Shown here: piece by piece, positions 1-5,437 of the stretch | Numbering within the stretch: the first letter of the stretch is position 1 | Layout: every line of letters begins with the position of its first letter | Assembly (NCBI GenBank): GCA_027484495.1 | Contig: JAIXSW010000140.1 | Span: forward strand, 1 to 6,516 | DNA from: Gammaproteobacteria bacterium | GTDB taxonomy: Bacteria; Pseudomonadota; Gammaproteobacteria; Enterobacterales; Alteromonadaceae | Reading direction: 5' to 3' | DNA length: 6,516 nucleotides | Notes under the pieces: model-generated | What the model was told of the DNA's origin: nothing | Databases searched by the model: none | What the model saw: only the letters and a program-made list of their open reading frames with translations | Program-made: the position numbers and the translations under genes

Positions 1-1
1 T

Positions 2-139
2 GACAACAACAAAGCCTTTGACCTGACCAAAATCAGTCATCCATTGCTGATGAGCGCCGGCAAAGGCCTGCAAATCCAGCTGGCCAGAGTTCGTTTGACC
101 GAGAACGAAGGCAACGGGATCTGTGGCGGCGGGCAATAG
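2..139 (+). CDS. C-terminal end of a gene entering from the left, possibly a GH3 ExoP-type glucan glucohydrolase (partial)
   Basis: An open frame runs from the left edge to a TAG stop at 137-139 and gives 45 residues that begin DNNKAFDLTK and end NGICGGGQ. The residues read as real protein: alternating hydrophobic strands (GLQIQLARVRL) resemble the last strands of a beta-sandwich domain. The pattern FDLTKI...HPLLMSAGKGL...LARVRL..NEG...C recalls the end of the C-terminal domain of ExoP-like GH3 1,3/1,4-beta-glucan glucohydrolases of marine gammaproteobacteria. That match is from memory and is tentative; another secreted carbohydrate-active or surface protein is possible. Catalytic residues would lie outside the window. 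No intrinsic terminator with a T-run follows the stop. Confidence 0.6.
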   Translation, partial: DNNKAFDLTKISHPLLMSAGKGLQIQLARVRLTENEGNGICGGGQ

Positions 140-235
140 CACGCCAGGTGGTGGCCGTCACCCAGACTCCGGCAGCCGAAGTGGGCATTGTTGAGGCTGG
201 GGATGGCATGTTTGTCAGAAAGCCCATTTATCGGG

Positions 236-329
236 GCAAAGCCAACACCGCCAGCACTGCGTTCGCCCGTTCGCGCCTCCCGCGCTCACTTTTGATCGCT
301 CACTCCGTGACTGCCGATGCTGGCTTTGT
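236..329. repeat. Imperfect inverted repeat, 12-base arms
   Basis: The left arm GCAAAGCCAACA (236-247) matches the reverse complement of the right arm TGCTGGCTTTGT (318-329) at 10 of 12 positions, with a 70-base centre. It is the leftmost of several inverted repeats in the gene-free region. Arms this short and imperfect can arise by chance, so this is only weak evidence for a dispersed element. Confidence 0.35.
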
Positions 330-353
330 TGCAGTTTGGGGATAGCGGCGTTG

Positions 354-419
354 AGCGAATTGCAGACATTCCGTTCAGGCTGTTTGATGCTACGACGGGT
401 ATCAAAGGTGCAATTCGCT
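354..419. repeat. 66-base nested palindrome (cruciform-like)
   Basis: The outer arms AGCGAATTGCA (354-364) and TGCAATTCGCT (409-419) are perfect 11-base reverse complements. Inside them, TTTGAT (383-388) and ATCAAA (401-406) form a second stem. Two nested stems in 66 bases, outside any gene, suggest a structured intergenic repeat or the remnant of a small non-autonomous element. No target-site duplication is obvious at the edges. Confidence 0.6.
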
Positions 420-444
420 TCTCTCATTGCCCCCGACGATCTGG

Positions 445-487
445 CCGGTGGCTCGTAGGGTGGGTAGAGCAAAGCGAAACCCACCGG
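445..487. repeat. REP-like hairpin repeat
   Basis: The core GGTGGGT (459-465) pairs perfectly with ACCCACC (479-485) around a 13-base loop, AGAGCAAAGCGAA. A second left arm, CCGGTGG (445-451), can pair perfectly with CCACCGG (481-487) and would compete for the same right arm. Sequence of the type GTAGGGTGGGT...AACCCACC is, from memory, a widespread extragenic repeat in proteobacteria; it is often mistranslated as a short peptide containing VGWVEQSETHR, which one frame here also yields. Repeats of this kind are non-coding and are thought to be spread by RAYT-type transposases, none of which is in this window. Confidence 0.65.
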
Positions 488-520
488 TTGTCGCACAACG
501 GTTGTCGCACAACGGTTGTC
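486..520. repeat. 14-bp tandem repeat, two and a half copies
   Basis: The unit GGTTGTCGCACAAC occurs exactly at 486-499 and 500-513, followed by a half copy GGTTGTC at 514-520. Each unit is itself a small hairpin, GTTGT-CGC-ACAAC. The array begins at the base after the right arm of the REP-like hairpin core, which suggests local duplication by slippage next to that element. Copy number may vary between strains. Confidence 0.85.
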
Positions 521-617
521 ACCAAAGCCCGCAACTGGCTCAAAGCTCAGTTACAGTCCAGATATTGCTCGGCGACGCCCAAACGTAAAGATCACAACAT
601 CTCACCAAAAGCTGTCC

Positions 618-752
618 TGATGGCGCGCTAACCCTGCGCCAGAAACGCAATGCCTGATGATATCAATGCCCCGCATGCCCCAAACTCCTGACATTTGTCA
701 CCCGCTCTTGCTGATGTCTGACACTGCCGCTCTGCCTGCCGGCGCGCCATCA
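618..752 (+). promoter_or_regulatory. Candidate structured leader with two competing folds
   Basis: TGATGGCGCGC (618-628) is a perfect 11-base reverse complement of GCGCGCCATCA (742-752). Part of the left arm, TGGCGC (621-626), can instead pair locally with GCGCCA (636-641) around a 9-base loop. The two folds are mutually exclusive. The downstream arm ends 10 bases before the terminator-like hairpin at 763. If transcription begins upstream of 618, this could be a switchable leader for the TPR gene. No riboswitch class is recognised, and a regulatory role is inference. Confidence 0.3.
689..723. promoter_or_regulatory. Two TGACA/TGTCA palindromes, possible operator
   Basis: TGACATTTGTCA (689-700) is an interrupted palindrome with 5-base arms and a TT centre. 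TGTCTGACA (715-723) is a second, 4-base-arm palindrome built from the same half-site. The centres lie about 24-25 bases apart, close to two helical turns plus a few bases, as expected for tandem dimer sites. They sit about 75-110 bases upstream of the TPR start. A natural candidate binder is the LuxR-type regulator encoded at 2716-3330, but nothing here proves that. Confidence 0.35.
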
Positions 753-762
753 TGCTTGCAAC

Positions 763-782
763 AACGCCAGGGTGGCGTTTTT
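763..782 (+). terminator. Terminator-like hairpin directly before the TPR ribosome binding site
   Basis: AACGCCA (763-769) and TGGCGTT (773-779) form a perfect 7-base stem with a GGG loop, followed by a T-run at 778-782. The next base begins the CAGGAG ribosome binding site. Only 14 bases separate the T-run from the ATG at 797, too few for a promoter, so transcripts reaching the gene must pass through this hairpin. It may be an attenuator, a weak terminator or a stabilising 5' structure. Confidence 0.55.
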
Positions 783-788
783 CAGGAG
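783..788 (+). promoter_or_regulatory. Ribosome binding site setting the TPR gene start at 797
   Basis: CAGGAG lies 8 bases before ATG 797. The in-frame ATG at 752 has no purine-rich site ahead of it and would place coding sequence across the hairpin at 763-782, so 797 is preferred. Confidence 0.75.
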
Positions 789-796
789 CACATATC

Positions 797-1558
797 ATGA
801 CGACCACAACACCTATTGCATCGAAACACACTTCATCTACCCCATCGCTGCGTCTGGCTTTGCGTTCAGTCTTTTTAATGGGCGCACTCACCGTAAGTCA
901 GCTGGCACCTGCTGCTGAGGTGGTGTCGAATCCACTGCATGCGATTGACCTCGCCAGCCAACAGTTGGATGTCCAGGCCCTGCAGCAATTCAGTCAGCAG
1001 GCGCAGGACGATTATCAGTTCGCTTATGCGCAATATCGCCTGGCGGTCACCGCATCGGTGCGGGCAGATGAAGCGGTGTTAAAGCCGGCTTTATCCGCTG
1101 CTGCCGAGCGCTTGGAGCAGCTGATCGCCAGTGAACCGGCAGCAACTTTAAAAACGGAAGCACTGGCTTTGCTGGCGCTGACCCGCGGCATGCAAGCGGG
1201 TTATTACCCGATTAAAGGCATGTATTACGGTCAGCTGTCCAGCAAAGCGCTGGCTACCGCGACCGCGCTGCAGCCGCAAAACCCGCGCGTCACGCTGGCT
1301 GCCGCGATTCTGGCTTATCAGACTCCCACCTTATTTGGCGGCGATAAAAAAGCCGCGCTACAACACGCCAATGCCGCCATTAGCGCCTTCGCAGCACCTT
1401 GTCAGGACATCTGCTGGGGCCAGGCTGAAGCTTATGTCTGGCGCGGTCTGGCGAAAAAAGCAGACGGCGACTTGAGCGGTGCCAAAGCCGACTGGCAACA
1501 GGCGCTGCAATTGGCCCCGGACTATGGCTGGGCGAAACAGCTGCTGCAAGGCGCTTAA
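797..1558 (+). CDS. Exported tetratricopeptide-repeat (TPR) protein
   Basis: The 253-residue product starts with a polar, lysine/arginine-containing stretch and a hydrophobic segment (about residues 19-37, LRLALRSVFLMGALTVSQL) ending in APAAE, a likely signal peptidase I site near residue 40. The mature protein would be periplasmic. It is mostly alpha-helical and alanine/glutamine-rich. Residues about 208-245 give a good TPR: an AEAYVWRGLAKK helix, GDLSGAKADWQQALQLAP, then a closing tyrosine-tryptophan segment. The section NPRVTLAAAILAYQTPTLFG (162-181) resembles a motif seen in other secreted TPR proteins of this size. Cys202 and Cys206 could form a disulfide. TPR proteins bind other proteins; no enzyme motif is visible. 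The gene precedes a sensor kinase/regulator pair, so it may be an accessory or target of that system, but a terminator separates it from the kinase. The specific function is unknown. Confidence 0.85.
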   Translation: MTTTTPIASKHTSSTPSLRLALRSVFLMGALTVSQLAPAAEVVSNPLHAIDLASQQLDVQALQQFSQQAQDDYQFAYAQYRLAVTASVRADEAVLKPALSAAAERLEQLIASEPAATLKTEALALLALTRGMQAGYYPIKGMYYGQLSSKALATATALQPQNPRVTLAAAILAYQTPTLFGGDKKAALQHANAAISAFAAPCQDICWGQAEAYVWRGLAKKADGDLSGAKADWQQALQLAPDYGWAKQLLQGA

Positions 1559-1584
1559 ACACCACAGCGTCATACCCACAACAA

Positions 1585-1615
1585 CACCGGGCTGTGCCTG
1601 CCCGGTGCTGTTTTT
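1585..1615 (+). terminator. Intrinsic terminator between the TPR gene and the kinase
   Basis: CACCGGGC (1585-1592) and GCCCGGTG (1600-1607) form a perfect 8-base GC-rich stem with a 7-base loop, followed by CTG and five Ts (1611-1615). It lies 26 bases after the TPR stop and ends 18 bases before the kinase ATG. There is no room for a promoter after it, so the kinase needs read-through or a promoter whose start lies before the hairpin. Confidence 0.8.
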
Positions 1616-1633
1616 CTTGTCTGGGAGCGAACC

Positions 1634-2719
1634 ATGCAAACAAACGCCATGCGCCGCGGTTATCTGGTATACCTCGGTTTTTATTTCCTGCCGCCGCTGC
1701 TGCAACCTACAGCACTCTGGCAATGGGCCATTCTGACGTTAGCGCTCGGCGCTTTTTTGTTTATCTATCAGAAGCTTGATCAGGCCAAGCCACAGCAGCG
1801 CTGGTGGTGGCTGGCTGGGTTATGGGCCATCGCCAGTGCGGTGACGCCACTCAATAGCGGCAGTATGGCGATGTTTGCCTATATCAGTTTTTTCCTCGGT
1901 TTTTGGCTGAGCGGCGGCCGTTTTGTCGCGGCCATCCTGACGTTATTACTATGGCAGGCCGCGGTATTGTGGCTGTGGCACCCGATGCTGTGGTTACAGG
2001 CCTACGCTGTCATTGTGGCGCTCGGTGTCAGTGTTACCGGTATCGTTGAGCGGATGCGCCTGCAACATCAGCAGGCGCAGCAGCGCAGCGACGCCGAACT
2101 GCAGTTGATGGCCCGCCAGCTGGAACGCGAGCGCATCGCCCGCGATTTACATGATTTACTCGGGCATAGCCTGGCCAGTATTGCGCTAAAAGCCGAGCTT
2201 GCCGACGTCTGGCTGGCACAACAACAACCGCAGGCGGCCCGGCAGCAGCTGGCAGAATTACAGCAACTGGCGCGGCATAGCTTGTTGCAGGTCCGCCAGA
2301 CCATCAGCGGTTACCGTCAGCAAGGGTTGGATGTGCTGTTACCAGAATTGTTGGCGTTACTGCGCAGCAACGGTTGGAATTGTCTGGTCGACGCGGATTT
2401 AACCACGCTGGCCGCGCAAAGCCCGCCGGAGCTGGAACTCTGCCTGACCGAGCTCTGCACCAACCTGTTAAAACACAGCAATGGCAATGAACTATGTTTG
2501 CAGGCCCGTTTGCAGGCCAGCAGCGATGGTCACTACTGGCAACTGCAACTGCAGGACAATGGTCAGTGCAGCAAACTGGAACCCGGCAGCGGCTTGACCG
2601 GCATCCGCCAGCGCCTGCAAGCGCTCGGCGGTAGCTTCAGCTGGCAGCTGGCACCAACCCGTTTTGTTTTACGCTGGCCTTGTCAGCAAACACCCGCTTT
2701 CAGGGAGCACGCCGCATGA
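1634..2719 (+). CDS. DesK-type membrane sensor histidine kinase
   Basis: The 361-residue protein has a membrane half and a cytoplasmic kinase half. About five or six hydrophobic segments lie within residues 10-136, with no sizeable periplasmic domain, as in DesK-like kinases that sense membrane state. A glutamine-rich linker (about 140-165) leads to a HisKA_3 dimerisation motif, ERERIARDLHDLLGHSL, where His173 is the phosphorylated residue. The ATP-binding domain has an N-box-like segment with Glu273 and Asn277, a DNG motif (308-310) and the glycine-rich GSGLTGIRQRL stretch (318-328), so catalysis looks intact. GGGAG at 1623-1627 sets the start. It overlaps the response regulator by ATGA, implying coupled translation, and should phosphorylate that protein. 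In Bacillus DesK the signal is membrane fluidity after cold; the signal here is unknown. Confidence 0.92.
   Translation: MQTNAMRRGYLVYLGFYFLPPLLQPTALWQWAILTLALGAFLFIYQKLDQAKPQQRWWWLAGLWAIASAVTPLNSGSMAMFAYISFFLGFWLSGGRFVAAILTLLLWQAAVLWLWHPMLWLQAYAVIVALGVSVTGIVERMRLQHQQAQQRSDAELQLMARQLERERIARDLHDLLGHSLASIALKAELADVWLAQQQPQAARQQLAELQQLARHSLLQVRQTISGYRQQGLDVLLPELLALLRSNGWNCLVDADLTTLAAQSPPELELCLTELCTNLLKHSNGNELCLQARLQASSDGHYWQLQLQDNGQCSKLEPGSGLTGIRQRLQALGGSFSWQLAPTRFVLRWPCQQTPAFREHAA
2701..2707 (+). promoter_or_regulatory. Ribosome binding site inside the kinase gene, setting the regulator start
   Basis: CAGGGAG lies 8 bases before ATG 2716 and inside the last codons of the kinase. It supports 2716 over the upstream in-frame ATG at 2680, which would add 12 residues ahead of the usual N-terminus of a receiver domain. 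Confidence 0.8.
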
Positions 2720-3330
2720 ACATTTTATTCGCTGAAGATCAGGCCATTTTACGCAGCACGCTGGCGACCTTATTGCGGATGCTCGGCCAGCATCAGGTCA
2801 CTGAAGCGCAAGACGGCCAGCAAGCGCGGCAACTGCTACGCCAGCAGCGCTTTGATTTGCTGCTCACCGATATTGAAATGCCCGGTTTCAGCGGGCTGGA
2901 ACTGGTGGAAATGCTGCAGCAGGAACAACAGCATAAGCCAGAGCGCCAGCGCTGCAAACTGATGATCCTGACCACCTTTTCGCGAGCCGGTTACGTGCGC
3001 CGTGCCTTGCAGGCCGGTGTCGACGGTTTTGTGCTAAAAGACAGCCCGGCCACGGAATTACTGGCCGCCATCGATAAAGTGATGGCCGGTGGCAAAGTCA
3101 TCGCGCCGGAACTGGCGATGCTGGCACTGGGGCAGGACAATCCGCTGCACGACAAAGAACGCCGCGCGCTGCGGCTGTGCAGTGAAGGCAAAAGTACCAG
3201 TGACATTGCAGCGCTGTTGTTTCTGGCAGAAGGCACTGTGCGCAATTATTTGTCCGATGCGATTAATAAGCTCAATGCTGCCAACCGCGTCGATGCTGCT
3301 CGCATTGCCCGCCAGCGTGGCTGGCTTTAA
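2716..3330 (+). CDS. DesR-type response regulator, LuxR/NarL family
   Basis: The 204-residue protein is a two-domain transcription factor. The receiver domain (about 1-125) has the acidic pair Glu7-Asp8, the phosphorylated Asp52 in LLTDIEMPG, the switch threonine Thr86 in ILTTF and the conserved Lys108 in VLKD. The C-terminal LuxR-type helix-turn-helix (about 145-204) contains SEGKSTSDIAALLFLAEGTV and ends in the IARQRGWL signature of DesR-like regulators. The usual LTxRE opening of the DNA-binding domain is replaced by LHDKERR. The loop before the fourth receiver strand (QQEQQHKPERQRCK) is slightly long, but both domains look intact. It is the partner of the preceding kinase, with a 4-base overlap. 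Targets are unknown; the palindromes at 689-723 are candidates. Confidence 0.93.
   Translation: MNILFAEDQAILRSTLATLLRMLGQHQVTEAQDGQQARQLLRQQRFDLLLTDIEMPGFSGLELVEMLQQEQQHKPERQRCKLMILTTFSRAGYVRRALQAGVDGFVLKDSPATELLAAIDKVMAGGKVIAPELAMLALGQDNPLHDKERRALRLCSEGKSTSDIAALLFLAEGTVRNYLSDAINKLNAANRVDAARIARQRGWL
3311..3328 (+). terminator. Weak terminator-like hairpin in the end of the regulator gene
   Basis: GCCAGC (3311-3316) and GCTGGC (3320-3325) form a perfect 6-base stem with a GTG loop, followed by TTT and then the TAA stop. The T-run has only three bases, so this is a weak candidate. A smaller CTGA/TCAG hairpin (3340-3350) followed by TAGTTTT is another possible end. Confidence 0.3.
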
Positions 3331-3459
3331 CTGGCAAGGCTGAGTTTCAGTAGTTTTACGAAATTTCGCGACCGGCTGACCTTAACTGCCAAATGGCTTG
3401 ACCTGCCGCTGGCACGTGGCAGTCTGGAGTTTTGTGCAATCTAGCCAAGGAACTGACTG
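3331..3459 (+). other. Intergenic region between regulator and esterase, likely holding the esterase promoter
   Basis: This 129-base gap contains a perfect 10-base palindrome CGAAATTTCG (3359-3368), a small GCCA/TGGC hairpin (3388-3397) and a CTGCC/GGCAG hairpin (3403-3407 with 3418-3422). TTGACC at 3398-3403 resembles a -35 box, but no good -10 box follows at the right spacing. AAGGAA (3447-3452) is the esterase ribosome binding site, 7 bases before its ATG. The gap size suggests the esterase is transcribed separately. Confidence 0.4.
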
Positions 3460-5385
3460 ATGCCAAAGCTGTTGTTGTCCGCCCTGCTGACGTTATTCAT
3501 CGCCGCCCCGCTGCAGGCGGACATCCGCCTGCCTAAACTGATCAGTGATCATCTGGTATTACAGCGCGACCAGCCGCTGCCGCTGTGGGGTTATGCGGCG
3601 CCGGGCGAACAGGTCACAGTCCGGCTCAACGGCACTATCGTCAACAATGGCGCCGTCATCGCAGACCAGCACGGTCGCTGGCAATTGACTTTGCCGCCAC
3701 AACAGGCCGGCGGGCCGCATCTGCTGGAATTTCAGGGCCAGAATCAGCTCAAAGTGCAGGATGTCTATTTTGGCGATGTCTTTGTCGCCTCCGGTCAGTC
3801 CAATATGGAGCTGACGATGGCGCGGCTAGAGGAGGCCTATCCGGCCGATTTACAAAGCGCCAACTATCCGCTGATCCGCCAGTTTAATGTGCCGCAACGC
3901 TATGATTTTAAAGCTGTGCAGCAAGATTTCAGCGCAGGGCAATGGCTGGTCGCAAGTCCATCGACCATCCAGCATTTCTCCGCACTGGCGTTTTATTTCG
4001 CCCGTGATTTACAAGCGCACAGCAAAGCGCCGATTGGCATTTATAACGCCGCACTCGGTGGATCGCCGGTTGAGTCCTGGCTGGATGAGACGACGCTCAG
4101 GCAGTTCCCGGATGCCTATCAACTGGCGCAAATATACAAAAGTGACCGTTTAATCCGCGATATTGAAGCGGCGGACCAGGCAAAAAACACCCGCTGGTAT
4201 GGCGACCTGCATCAAAACGACGCGGGCCTCCATGCGAAAACGCCCTGGTATTCGCCGGCGCTCGATGACAGTGTATGGGCAGATTTTACCGTGCCGGGCT
4301 TTCGCCAAGATGCTTTTACCGGCGTGTGGTGGCTACGCAAAACCGTCAACTTAACTGCAGAACAAGCAGCGCAGGCGCGGATTTTGCGACTGGGGTCTAT
4401 TGTTGATGCCGAAGAGGTGTACGTCAACGGCAGTCAAATCGGCAATACCACTTATATGTATCCGCCGCGACGTTATGCGCTGCCACCAGGGCTGCTCAAA
4501 GCCGGCGACAATCTGATTGCAGTCAGGGTGACTGTCACCAATGGCGCGCAGAACCGCGGTGGTTTTATCCCGGATAAACCTTATTGGCTTGGCACTGATA
4601 CGAATAAAATCGATTTAACCGGTCACTGGAAAATGCAAACTTCGGCAACAGCCAAAGCCCTGCCGATGGATGCTTTTATCCGCTGGAAACCGCTTGGGCT
4701 GTATAACGCGATGATTGCACCGCTGCAAACACTGCCGGTCAAAGCGGTGTTGTGGTATCAGGGCGAATCCAATGTCGGTGCTTATCCGCACTATGAGGCG
4801 CGCTTTCGCGCCATGATCCGCCAGTGGCGGGTTCAGTGGCAGCAACCTGAGTTGCCGGTGTTATATGTGCAGCTCGCCAATTATCTGCCCAAGCAGCCAA
4901 ACCCGCAGCAAAGCAGCTGGGCTGGTCTGCGTGAAGCACAGGCCGCGGTGCTCACCGAACCGAAGACTGCCATGGTGGTCGCCATCGATACCGGCGAGTG
5001 GAATGACATCCACCCGGTCGACAAGCGTACCCTTGGCAGCCGCATGGCGCTGGCAGCAAGGGCGGTGGTTTATGGCGAAAAAGTTGAATATCGCGGGCCT
5101 GTGCTGCATGGCTTGCAAGCTCAGGGCACATCGCTGCTGCTGAGTTTCCATCACACCGAACACGGCTTAGTGCTAAAACCCGGCAAAGCCTTTGCCATTG
5201 CCGGCGCGGACGGCCAGTTTGTCTGGGCTGATGTTAGCTTAGAAGACGGCCAAATCCGCTTGTCGCATCGGCAAATCCCTGCCCCGACGCAAGTGCGTTA
5301 TGGTCATGCCGACAACCCGGATGCCGTGCTCTACGACAACACCGGTCTGCCGGCCTCGCCATTTAGCGCACAGCTGGCAGAGTGA
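3460..5385 (+). CDS. Exported SGNH carbohydrate acetylesterase (sialate O-acetylesterase family, CE20-like architecture)
   Basis: The 641-residue enzyme should remove acetyl groups from sugars outside the cytoplasm. Residues 1-20 are a signal peptide (KLLLSALLTLFIAAPLQA, cleavage before Asp21). A beta-rich N-terminal domain (about 21-105) comes first, then the SGNH core in two pieces. Block I is GQSNM (112-116, nucleophile Ser114); NAALGGSPVESW (196-207) is the oxyanion-region glycine block; WYQGESN (432-438) follows; DIHP (516-519) supplies Asp516 and His518 of the triad. Between the core pieces, residues about 255-390 form an inserted GH2-like beta-sandwich (WYSPALDDSVWADFTVPG, then VYVNGSQIG and a NLIAVRV strand). 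A beta-rich tail (about 545-641) ends the protein. This split layout matches, from memory, CE20 acetylesterases such as Xanthomonas XaeA, which act on xyloglucan. Plant polysaccharide is thus a likelier substrate than sialic acid, though no substrate can be proved here. Confidence 0.92.
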   Translation: MPKLLLSALLTLFIAAPLQADIRLPKLISDHLVLQRDQPLPLWGYAAPGEQVTVRLNGTIVNNGAVIADQHGRWQLTLPPQQAGGPHLLEFQGQNQLKVQDVYFGDVFVASGQSNMELTMARLEEAYPADLQSANYPLIRQFNVPQRYDFKAVQQDFSAGQWLVASPSTIQHFSALAFYFARDLQAHSKAPIGIYNAALGGSPVESWLDETTLRQFPDAYQLAQIYKSDRLIRDIEAADQAKNTRWYGDLHQNDAGLHAKTPWYSPALDDSVWADFTVPGFRQDAFTGVWWLRKTVNLTAEQAAQARILRLGSIVDAEEVYVNGSQIGNTTYMYPPRRYALPPGLLKAGDNLIAVRVTVTNGAQNRGGFIPDKPYWLGTDTNKIDLTGHWKMQTSATAKALPMDAFIRWKPLGLYNAMIAPLQTLPVKAVLWYQGESNVGAYPHYEARFRAMIRQWRVQWQQPELPVLYVQLANYLPKQPNPQQSSWAGLREAQAAVLTEPKTAMVVAIDTGEWNDIHPVDKRTLGSRMALAARAVVYGEKVEYRGPVLHGLQAQGTSLLLSFHHTEHGLVLKPGKAFAIAGADGQFVWADVSLEDGQIRLSHRQIPAPTQVRYGHADNPDAVLYDNTGLPASPFSAQLAE

Positions 5386-5437
5386 TGGCTTGAGGTCCGC
5401 TGTTGGCTCTTTGCGACGGCCACTGCCGCGAACCGTC
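5386..5437. other. Short gap between convergent genes
   Basis: The 52 bases between the two convergent stop codons hold GACGG (5415-5419), which can pair with CCGTC (5433-5437) around a 13-base loop. No T-run of useful length follows on either strand, so a shared bidirectional terminator is only a weak possibility. A 9-base direct repeat, GCCGCGAAC, occurs at 5425-5433 and 5441-5449 and is probably chance. Confidence 0.3.

Larger units (their letters stand above)
140..796. other. 657-base gene-free region with repeats and a structured leader
   Basis: No frame here shows a start with a ribosome binding site plus recognisable protein. The open frames that exist are short, overlap on both strands and run across palindromes. 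From left to right the region holds an imperfect inverted repeat (236-329), a nested palindrome (354-419), a REP-like hairpin (445-487), a 14-bp tandem repeat (486-520), a long-range 11-bp inverted repeat (618-628 with 742-752), two TGACA/TGTCA palindromes (689-723), and a terminator-like hairpin (763-782) directly before the ribosome binding site of the TPR gene. I could not identify a convincing sigma-70 promoter, although transcription of the downstream gene must start somewhere in or before this stretch. The left half resembles a mosaic of dispersed intergenic repeats; the right half resembles a regulatory leader. Confidence 0.7.

Noticed and set aside
148..345. Small plus-strand open frame of 65 codons, and opposite-strand frames at 33-227 and 215-496
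   Set aside because: They overlap each other on both strands, cross inverted repeats, lack ribosome binding sites and show no recognisable domain.
486..520. Possible CRISPR array
   Set aside because: The copies are directly adjacent with no spacers, and the unit is only 14 bases.
317..631. 104-codon plus-strand frame containing VGWVEQSETHR
   Set aside because: This peptide is the translation of the REP-like hairpin repeat and the 14-bp tandem repeat; it appears to be non-coding DNA read as protein.
752..796. Longer version of the TPR protein starting at ATG 752
   Set aside because: No ribosome binding site precedes it, the added residues cross the terminator-like hairpin, and ATG 797 has CAGGAG at good spacing followed by a normal signal peptide layout.
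1358..1723. Minus-strand frames opposite the TPR and kinase genes
   Set aside because: They are shadows of GC-rich coding sequence, and one runs through the terminator.
2680..2715. Longer response regulator starting at ATG 2680
   Set aside because: It would add residues ahead of the standard receiver start; ATG 2716 has a strong CAGGGAG site and the common ATGA overlap.
3398..3426. Sigma-70 promoter for the esterase based on TTGACC
   Set aside because: No acceptable -10 box occurs 16-18 bases downstream; the box may be chance.
5415..5437. Bidirectional terminator between the esterase and DUF6445 genes
   Set aside because: The stem is only five bases with a 13-base loop and lacks a T-run on either strand, so it is not called as a terminator.
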